A DNA stretch of 30,030 nt from an uncultured Clostridia bacterium (GTDB lineage: Bacteria > Bacillota > Clostridia > TANB77 > CAG-508), in contig CAKPRA010000021.1 of assembly GCA_934180065.1 (NCBI GenBank), positions 1 through 30,030 of the forward strand, written 5' to 3'. The position numbers and the translations under genes are program-made. The notes beneath the pieces were generated by a model. It was not told the origin of the DNA and ran no database searches. It was given only the letters and a program-made list of their open reading frames with translations. Shown here piece by piece: positions 29,101 through 30,030 of this stretch (position 1 is the stretch's first letter; every line of letters begins with the position of its first letter).

Positions 29101-29245
29101 ATTTACCATATCTTTCACTATTTTTATCCTGATTTTGTTCAAAAATCCACTCATTTGTACCTTCAATTTTAACATCATCAAAAATAGATTCATCATATTT
29201 TAAATAACCAACTATGTTATTTATTCCGAAGCTCTCCCATATCAA
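14189..29245 (-). CDS. Giant modular surface protein (main part): cohesin/dockerin-like, InlB-B/MucBP repeats, beta-helix
   Basis: An open frame of 5,018 codons. With the preceding 5' fragment joined by a +1 shift it gives about 5,091 aa. Numbering from the restored ATG: a cohesin-like domain ends near 180; Pro/Glu linker about 186-217; KTGD and a membrane segment about 223-248; second membrane segment about 264-287; dockerin-like pair of calcium loops (DINGDGYSDHVD and DMNFDKVIDQGD) about 371-432. Three super-repeats (about 692-2348) combine InlB-B repeats (GGxL ... FxGWTGTDL ... YxANW) with MucBP-like modules (YHVQYYLEKLES, GDGSLVLKVY). An Ig-like region lies about 2355-2518, then six beta-helix units to the end. 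There is no C-terminal LPXTG or SLH domain, so anchoring probably relies on the N-terminal membrane hairpin. A role as an adhesin or glycan-binding protein is inferred. No catalytic motif was recognised. Confidence 0.85.
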   Translation of the reverse strand: MIWESFGINNIVGYLKYDESIFDDVKIEGTNEWIFEQNQDKNSERYGKFVLYTMKEGTNENQNIAVLTLKLKDNIKPQTTEVKFIKLQSSNGKFSVDEDDKKAIIEIYEEDRIPSTPNEPTIPDVPEEPEKPETPEQPAKPEEPKNNIIFSVKTGDGIIFVLIVLIIATIALNIMVFVENKQDKQNSKGIKVGIISSISVIIIGLLVLGITSFAHNSETMELINKLNYKEQWLNSEKYLVTDENVSRVMPLTNVQDVTDKFNKEIEIYKQDSNQKVTDGLVKSGMMISDKEHKYDVSVLGDINGDGYSDHVDLTNIIRNIVNSEKHKFNGLEKLSADMNFDKVIDQGDVNTSIKYILYGDLDIPTFEKVKEPKIEVVGGVFNDKIDAYENTIQVKITKQDEKAVKTNYKIEGTTTKDYTEVKDGEVIDLPNNGVYKISAYNYGNLGNRSEIPYEILVKKNPNNKYKVITRIEKEDGTYEESVEEKEGRIGNNVAIENEIPDGYELNENESKLTGEISEDKVIELVATYNRKEYTLTLEAGENISSVKMGDESNTTISKKIKFGKSVDISAELKTLAGNDISWKEWKSDNTDVLQNQIVKDTSIKMPKSDIKLTATANRALIEYSINYELNGGKLEEGKLNPEKYSVETPDFALNNPIKKGYKFKGWTGTDLTEENNEGQKVDKLTDTVIIKKGSIGNRSYVANWEVIDYSITYNLNGGNLLEEKTNPEKYTIETPTFTLNNPVKLGYTFIGWTGTDLSKETEKVEIATGSIGDRNYTANWKANTGVTYHVQYYLEKLESADINNKDNYELIEDKELSGTTNESVSAQIKEYAGFTYSENNPNNILTGTVSADGSLVLKVYYTRNSYTLTLAKDENIESVIGNNVDSETLKGVYKYDEQVKIDATLKEIDGYTITFNEWISSDVNILRNQINKNSNFKMPASDLILTATSNKTANDVKYVVEYYYQEQGFYKNTTEIKKEKSAKTDTSVEVTDEDKTPTKTGYVLDKSKQNDYTGKVKGDGSLVLKVYFKQQFTVTYKPGTKGTFSEEQTENLDYGAETPSFKGELTHQEGYEFNGWSIVPADRVTENVEYVATWKEKEYNIVYTLDGGELGTGNDGNKLENPDKYTISTETFTLNNPSKKGYEFKGWTGTDLNSESKNVTIEKGSTGNRAYVANWEVIDYTITYELNGGTLGNDESGNKITNPTKYNVETPTFSLNNPVKTGYTFTGWTGTDLTNETKLVIVENGSIGNRSYEANWEANTNVEYHVQYYLEKLESNDSSNKNNYELKIDETEFGVTDEKVTAEIKNFKGFTYDETNGNNNVTGTVAGDGSLVLKVYYTRNSYTLKLEKDENVENVTGKSIEKNIGINVDDSTGQASFKFEQPIQINATLKSEVGYDITFVKWQSNNTDLLDDKFENQVDFEMPSGNLTLKAISNKSANTVDYTVEHYYQVNGEYSNTPDESVTRKAETDVEVFVTDKDKIATKDGYVFDETKNVNLSGKVKGDGSLVLKVYFKQQFTVTYKSGNHGVFKYEQDEKTEEKYENLDYNSTTPALKGILTAQKGYEFVNWSKEIAEKVTENAEHVANWNAIKYQITYELNDGSLGTDDNGNAITNPTTYTIETENITLKNPSRVGYKFKGWTGTDLTEQNGEGQTVDKLTDKVIIPKGSIGDRHYIANWEPIEYTITYNLNNGKLLEGVTNPEKYTIETNTFTLNNPVKTGYTFLGWTGTGLTEENSDGQIVDKLTDQVIIEKGSTGNRSYTANWKENAGVAYHVQYYLEKLESTDSSNKDNYNLEQDVELSGTTNEEINADIKEYIGFTYDEHNVNNVITGNIAGDGSLVLKVFYTRNTYTLTLEKDENVDKVTGKSIEQNTGINIDESTGKAIFKYEQPIEIEAIMKSVEGYNVSFKAWESSSEQVLNTKEEKEKQKTTFVMPAEDVTARATSIIEANTVEYNVEYYYETENTYSETPTYTQTRFAKVGEAVTVTDADKIPNNEKIGYEFDENADNVLTSTIPTKGTVILKVFFKKSIYTLNIVAGEGITEIKLDNKTAQANGTLTGTYKYGDSITIDASYGEENGYTIEFGKWKSNSQKLMEDNTTKNLTFTMPAGDLTLTAVANRIPLDTSYKVEYYYQKDGKYPEVPDDTLTRNGKTGEQVSVTSADKVPITEGYIYDADAEGKIESTGEEGIAPDGSTTLRVYFKQQFTVTYKPGEYGTFDILTIKNIDYGADIPGYTKSVNGNSGYVFDTWKLTKIGDVEVTEDTEVTKVTANLEYTAMWKAMPIPTVTHKPTEWTNQDATVTITKPESEYTIEYTIDDNTNWIEYTDEFKIEQNSVIHARLAKETNKGQKVDYEIGNIDKIGPQFTEKTVNTDKNDEATITVKATDNLSGIVEYGITKEGYAGPKTYKCENALDKDLVFDEIYENGIYKMYLKDAAGNISEDTIEITNITGFNVVRIVSAPEGYENLIGTEYETLASALENSDEAAQLGNVKFEIIHNIYNEVNTIKNGRDYTINLNNYYVKNQEAKKTFTVNGKLKVLDENSMGKGTIASPFGVGIYISKNGELTLGEDDNSAPSVFSPIVEGLTYGIEKEIDYEAEQVYDTKTEKYYYPEGVLNFYDGKVIGGTASFLIQRVNDTPTVYDTTIATNAETKKQEATLAIVSGIEAVIGKKRYMLLEQAVDDANNVIGDSNTQVEIKIVNDIAKDADHKVVVDNTKNIKLDLNGHVFTTTANDYVLENYGKLEIYDSNAENSSIIEAEQANIVRGNVSNVDNRVVASNATDLNFNFNVKKGNSYILSVMGKNFGKNLVTLDGKEIFNFGDSDSYSQWSTVDIELGELTEENHTIRCYLSGSGSTPTYDYFEIKEKDKSNTGKITSSTNTAILNGISNETSGTIEYEDIDLTKSVAKGDYFFETRADGGLISNNAGIGNSTAHSMLEIDLTDKEGIYEVITNAVISSQNGYDIGYISVKKDDSILEYNNTKGRKVTVSGDVDDEYKFDLVGGVKYYIQFSYRKDAGNDLGSDCFIIKNMKIGRKTTIGELTITSGIYECTKQGTNSLAGYTAVIQNESNLYVNGGEIKAINDYYSVGIYDGKSDNFAYSEINGGTIISSYQSILNRGLTKINNGIIYSRNNASIWSDGNLHIQGKDTNITGSIGVSTNNSGNTIINSGNIFGRQVGIYNYNEESTTIINNVKVSSNDTAVENYGSGYIKIENMNIILASKGIYNYTNGTIEINNVEMASFKSSEVPNVTCGLYNNGNGKIIFNNGNIYSNGIAIHNLTSGTIEMNGGSVKTYGNNTAVVNANNGSGASGIFKMTNGTITGSANGNVINNYNNGSIIITGGKIESQSTKYPAIYNTNEGGIVTIGTKDDEINTNTPIIKIPGTNAVNNKLGTFNFYDGTLIGKKDNVISGIISEIPENTEIVRETKEDGAEYITLGIPTYYVAKISASENPDVSMLDNSYYKLEDGYYYFITLDSAVKACSKTNESTIELIDNPWIYRTITVDASQNIKIKFNDKIMYLHAILNFDNNGNISFINENTNEEEKTYGNIRANGGLLIKNNQNAEINLNNILINYSSSEGSSQNIRKLIDNYGVLNVTECKYNNGSNLQYAYDIYNENTGILNINNIEISGGVLYPVVNEGKDKISEENTIYSAIIKNSNISRSTSASTYGIINSGDGTMLIETSTINTYHENSNKASGKLIIRDSTLLSQQLYNNKDGEIEIENSTIQYLRNYSNGKIVIKGKDSNLKTITNSNKDGTVEMLDGKVSYNGTAIENYGKLSIYGGTVEGIGNNYSAGIYNRSTGVTTIRGENTTITGSGYGIDNQGTAIVESGVIKGTLAYGIRNSKDLTLGIKDGTIATKPTVYGKTNGIYNTGTFNFYDGIIEGNESSSITGKIPSETEDDCTRVIYKGEYTFDDGTDEGYNVTSGREISVLEKVNVAYVVSKDKKYSSLNSALADTENTDTIKLIHDVSIAGTMESLTIAEDKNISLDFNGFNIVASNNNTIVNNGTLTIIDSTSHEDDDGNIVEGKFVNGANTILENNGTASVENGSYELTIGGTSSSNYYYMFKNAGTLNLNSKGSYVAKGANTKAIYNTAGEVVIRNGIIDSSTSYSSAIWNEAGTISIESGTIKGNEYAIYNLGNSENDKINVNGGTINGKVYNKSSGTINISEGNIGSYVYNENNGIINISGGNIGSYVYNNSSGRINITGGTITSSLDANTIINNNTGIINIDGTYLSSENPIRILNNYSNGSTAIRNQSTGTISIKGYVEINSSNSCSYTSYGIYNESTGTINIGDSDEITNNVKVSSRDYGVFNYTGKHGTINYYGGTITANTAVRGYIDEIPNNYYIARLTDDSNKEIYEIKNEVQEIVSVGENKYESLEDAISNNNTGTITLLKDIVLTTSEPYTVSKDKELTIDLNGHTIRLHNWDTFITNYGILKITDNTEAQDGRIYGYVNCLINNHGSFEMAGGTIRIEQINNDKIIYNTENGTVSVTGGTLYNKGRVGSEEYYIVYSDNDSTINVTGGTFSFHGEAGSRGSYMYYSRNYGIYTNNQNATVKLTGGKFNEIKDSTGYSVYMNAGGTVNASGNTISTSDYGIYMNDAGTINISENAILDNASYSGCYSIYVNNKDVEININGGEIKAIRGDNWYTTIVNLISGTVTGTISYCGIVDVYNGITLDVTGTALSYCKEVNIHEGSTVKSTSDAIYNCTNVNINNATIIGNIYNPTEKLTITGGSITGKQYGIQLYNKSAVATLTGGSVEATEGPGILITAGTLILGEDDGGYPSTEIPAITGSTYGVKNDGGTFNFYDGILTGSTYATSGTVTKTPEMFSVIYSTNGTVAILGIEAVFEQVAIVNGVYYNDLSSAIDAAIKVNGKVELCKDITTTDNITIPAGSTVIIDLLGFSINGYTESGALFTNNGILTIEDSTNEGTNESTVKNYTGIAIINNGTLTIGTNDNTVYDNAPKIIGKTTGIDNNGELYFVDGQIGVTDEDGNAIINAGKGYKPEGYKIVKLEGKNIYTLVQE
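14192..14712 (-). repeat. Beta-helix unit 6 (C-terminal)
   Basis: Opens VAIVNGVYYNDLSSAIDAA, then KDITTTDNITIPAG and VIIDLLGFSI. This is the unit-start pattern (short strand, Y-x-x-L-x-x-A-I, then a K-D-I and hydrophobic D-L-x-G segment). It is the shortest unit and ends at the stop codon without any anchor. Confidence 0.7.
14713..16170 (-). repeat. Beta-helix unit 5
   Basis: Opens IVSVGENKYESLEDAIS, then GTITLLKDIVLTTS and LTIDLNGHTI, the clearest of the six unit starts. It continues with short rungs of the form GTVNASGNTIS and ends with GTFNFYDGILTGS. Confidence 0.75.
16171..17465 (-). repeat. Beta-helix unit 4
   Basis: Opens VNVAYVVSKDKKYSSLNSAL, then IKLIHDVSIAG and ISLDFNGFNIV. It contains a run of nearly identical 19-residue rungs (GNIGSYVYN) encoded by a 57-bp tandem DNA repeat at 16676-16790. 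It ends GTINYYGGTITANT. Confidence 0.75.
16676..16790. repeat. 57-bp tandem repeat (one beta-helix rung)
   Basis: ATTATATACATAACTTCCTA at 16676 recurs exactly at 16733, and the following bases (CCAGAAATATTAATAATTCC against TCAGAAATATTAATAGTTCC) differ at only two positions. The period of 57 bp is 19 codons, so gain or loss of a unit keeps the frame. Confidence 0.85.
17466..18961 (-). repeat. Beta-helix unit 3
   Basis: Opens PTYYVAKISASENPDVSM and continues with FITLDSAVKACSKTNES and the divergent core IKIKFNDKIMYLH in place of LDLNGH. It ends with GTFNFYDGIIEGN and a short acidic linker. Confidence 0.7.
18962..21285 (-). repeat. Beta-helix unit 2 with inserted beta-sandwich-like modules
   Basis: Opens VSGIEAVIGKKRYMLLEQA, then VEIKIVNDIAK and IKLDLNGHVF; ends GTFNFYDGTLIGK. 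Between about 20,140 and 20,960 the rung pattern is broken by two segments. One (FNFNVKKGNSYILSVMG ... TIRCYLSGSG ... YDYFEIKEK) looks like a carbohydrate-binding jelly roll. The other (GGLISNNAGIG ... YYIQFSYRKDAGND) is similar in character. These two assignments are from pattern only. Confidence 0.6.
21286..21909 (-). repeat. Beta-helix unit 1
   Basis: Opens FNVVRIVSAPEGYENLIG and YETLASALENS, then INLNNYYVKN as a degenerate LDLNGH block, and ends GVLNFYDGKVIGGT. It is the most divergent opening unit and follows an Ig-like stretch at 21,910-22,399 (TNQDATVTITKP ... IDKIGPQFTE ... KATDNLSGI). Confidence 0.65.
22420..24485 (-). repeat. Super-repeat 3 (InlB-B pair, MucBP-like modules), extended
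   Basis: Same order of modules as super-repeats 1 and 2, but with one more MucBP-like module (YNVEYYYETENTYSETP) and one more TLNIVAGEG-type module, giving about 2,065 bp against about 1,450. It ends with FTVTYKPGEYGTFD and YTAMWKAM. Confidence 0.75.
24486..25955 (-). repeat. Super-repeat 2
   Basis: Modules in order: two InlB-B repeats (YTLDGGELGTGN and YELNGGTLGNDES), YHVQYYLEKLES, SYTLKLEKDENVENV, VEHYYQVNGEYSNTP, then FTVTYKSGNHGVF and VANW. About 1,470 bp. Confidence 0.8.
25956..27390 (-). repeat. Super-repeat 1
   Basis: Modules in order: two InlB-B repeats (YELNGGKLEEGK and YNLNGGNLLEEK), YHVQYYLEKLES, SYTLTLAKDENIESV, VEYYYQEQGFYKNTT, then FTVTYKPGTKGTF and VATW. About 1,435 bp. The phrase KVYFKQQFTVTYK recurs in each super-repeat, at about 26,150, 24,700 and 22,640 on the plus strand. 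Confidence 0.8.
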
Positions 29246-29465
29246 TATTTTTAGTATCCACTTTAATCTTAACTGTACTTCCAGCTAACACTTTTTGACG
29301 CTCTGGTGTAACAGATATATCAAAATTTAAATCATCATTACCTAACAGCATCTCAGATTGTCTTAAATTAAATTCTCTATTAATACTTTGGGCATTAAGA
29401 CATAGCCCAAATATCACGACTATGCTTATAATTACATCAAAAATAATAATACTTCTCTTTTTCAT
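29217..29465 (-). CDS. 5' fragment of the giant surface protein: signal peptide and start of cohesin-like domain
   Basis: From the ATG at 29465 (GGAG 5 bases upstream) this frame gives MKKRSIIIFDVIISIVVIFG, a signal peptide or membrane anchor. It is followed by FDISVTPERQKVLAGSTVKI and KVDTKNIDMGEL, the first strands of a cohesin-like domain. It stops at TAA (29219-29217) after 82 codons, while the rest of the same domain (GINNIVGYLKYDESIFD) continues in the next frame. Joining MGEL to GINN by skipping one base restores a continuous domain, so this is not an independent gene. It is a +1-frameshifted start of the giant gene: recoded, mutated, or mis-assembled. An in-frame TTG seven codons upstream is a less likely start, because it would include the ribosome site. 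Confidence 0.75.
   Translation of the reverse strand: MKKRSIIIFDVIISIVVIFGLCLNAQSINREFNLRQSEMLLGNDDLNFDISVTPERQKVLAGSTVKIKVDTKNIDMGELRNK
29225..29240 (-). promoter_or_regulatory. Candidate +1 recoding site in the giant gene
   Basis: In transcript sense the site reads ATG GGA GAG CTT CGG A. A Shine-Dalgarno-like GGGAG stands 2 bases before CTT, followed by CGG, probably a rare codon here. Slipping from CTT to TTC and reading GGA next gives MGEL-GINN, which restores the domain. The bacterial prfB site uses AGGGGG, 3 bases, CTT, TGA in the same way. A simple one-base insertion would look identical. Confidence 0.4.
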
Positions 29466-29486
29466 ATGATCTCCATCCTTTTGCAA

Positions 29487-29668
29487 TTAATTATTTTTAT
29501 CATTAAATTATTCTTTTTATTATTTTCTATATATTAAATATTTGCAACTTTTATAAGTAGATTTACTTTCATTAATTGACCTACGGATACTTAATCTTAA
29601 TAACTTTTTTAATTTATATAACATTTTTATTACAAATTTCGATTTTCTTTTTGTCATTGGGTGTCATT
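29487..29668. other. Upstream region of the giant gene, no gene
   Basis: Very AT-rich. On the minus strand TTGCAA (about 29555) with a weak AATAAT 17 bases on is the only promoter-like match and is poor. No riboswitch-like structure was recognised. The whole gene-free stretch runs to 30030. Confidence 0.35.
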
Positions 29669-29724
29669 GGGGACGGTTCTTTTTGACAATCTTAATGTCA
29701 ACAGGGACGGAGCTTTTTGACAAT
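29669..29724. repeat. REP-like tandem motif (GGGGACGG type)
   Basis: GGGGACGGTTCTTTTTGACA (29669 on) and AGGGACGGAGCTTTTTGACA (29703 on) are direct copies 34 bp apart, 19 of 22 bases identical. TGTCATTGG is doubled just upstream. The GGGGACGGTTC core is shared with the elements at 9395 and 10998, but here the arrangement is direct instead of inverted. Confidence 0.65.
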
Positions 29725-29802
29725 TGGGATGTTTCCTTTGATAACCTTAATAAATCTATTAATTTCAAAGAATAAAAGTGGACATTTATAACATTTGCTC
29801 TG

Positions 29803-29818
29803 TTTAAAACGTTTTAAA
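29803..29818. other. Perfect 16-bp palindrome
   Basis: TTTAAAACGTTTTAAA is its own reverse complement. It could be a protein-binding site, but it is far (over 330 bases) from the nearest gene start and no regulator is known. Confidence 0.35.
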
Positions 29819-29920
29819 GTTCGAGTCTTTGTTCGCACGTCTAAATTATGCAGTAATTTTGTGTGCAATGTTTTGGCGTAGCCTTTTTATATAATAGGAA
29901 ATATCTATTCTTAATATAGC

Positions 29921-29978
29921 ATATAGTTTCAGCATTACTCATAAGTAAAATTGTACTTATATATTGAACTTTCCTATT
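29921..29978. repeat. Dispersed intergenic repeat, copy B
   Basis: Aligns with copy A (603-661) over about 58 bp. It ends in TTCCTATT directly next to the predicted group II intron boundary. Upstream, AATAGGAAA near 29893 is the inverse of TTTCCTATT at 29970-29978. Confidence 0.6.
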
Positions 29979-29979
29979 A

Positions 29980-30030
29980 ATTGAGTAGAGGATAATTCTT
30001 AATGAATTTCTTCCCTCTCACACCACCGTA
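29980..30030 (-). mobile_element. 3' end of a group II intron (partial, runs off the window)
   Basis: On the minus strand the last 51 bases read TACGGTGGTGTGAGAGGGAA, a hairpin-forming stretch with ATTC/GAAT, and CCTCTACTCAAT. Bacterial group II introns commonly end ACGGTGGTGTGAGAGG, a domain VI hairpin and CCTACTCGAT, so this matches the end of domain V, domain VI and the 3' splice site, which would be at 29980. The rest, including any reverse transcriptase, lies beyond base 30030. Confidence 0.62.

Overview
This is an AT-rich chromosomal segment with single-copy housekeeping genes, strong AGGAGG-type ribosome-binding sites and canonical TTGACA/TATAAT promoters. It points to a Gram-positive Clostridia-type bacterium (Bacillota), probably one of the low-GC gut lineages. 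That placement is inferred from gene content and style. No 16S rRNA gene is present. Nearly all genes lie on the minus strand.

Right-to-left reading order follows transcription. Positions 1-1154 hold a partial Rpn-type PD-(D/E)XK nuclease/transposase, a 67-aa unknown protein and a PC4/YdbC-like nucleic-acid-binding protein. Positions 1341-1621 hold an unusual repeat: a 163-bp element with 34-bp inverted ends carries an 88-bp copy of the trmFO 3' end. Positions 1610-5770 hold a tight three-gene operon, murL-murD-trmFO. The MurL-like PP-loop epimerase beside a MurD-type ligase suggests the Xanthomonas-type alternative route to D-glutamate in peptidoglycan. Positions 6052-9369 encode a SWIM-SNF2 helicase. 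Positions 9519-12943 hold gatC-gatA-gatB, interrupted and followed by REP-like elements with perfect 28-30 bp inverted arms. Positions 13162-14034 hold a zinc-ribbon/HTH orphan protein, a DUF4190 membrane protein and tRNA-Ser(GCU) with a clear promoter and terminator.

Positions 14189-29465 (half the window) encode one giant surface protein of about 5,091 aa once a single +1 frameshift near its 5' end is restored. In order it has a signal peptide, a cohesin-like domain, a Pro/Glu linker, a KTGD motif with a transmembrane hairpin, a dockerin-like domain, three super-repeats of InlB-B/MucBP-like modules, an Ig-like stretch, and about 2,570 residues of right-handed beta-helix in six units. The frameshift site (SD-like GGGAG, then CTT, then CGG) resembles the prfB +1 recoding site. 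An ordinary indel or assembly error is the main alternative.

The right end (29487-30030) has no gene. It holds REP-like direct repeats, a palindrome, a dispersed intergenic repeat, and what looks like the 3' end of a group II intron running off the window on the minus strand.
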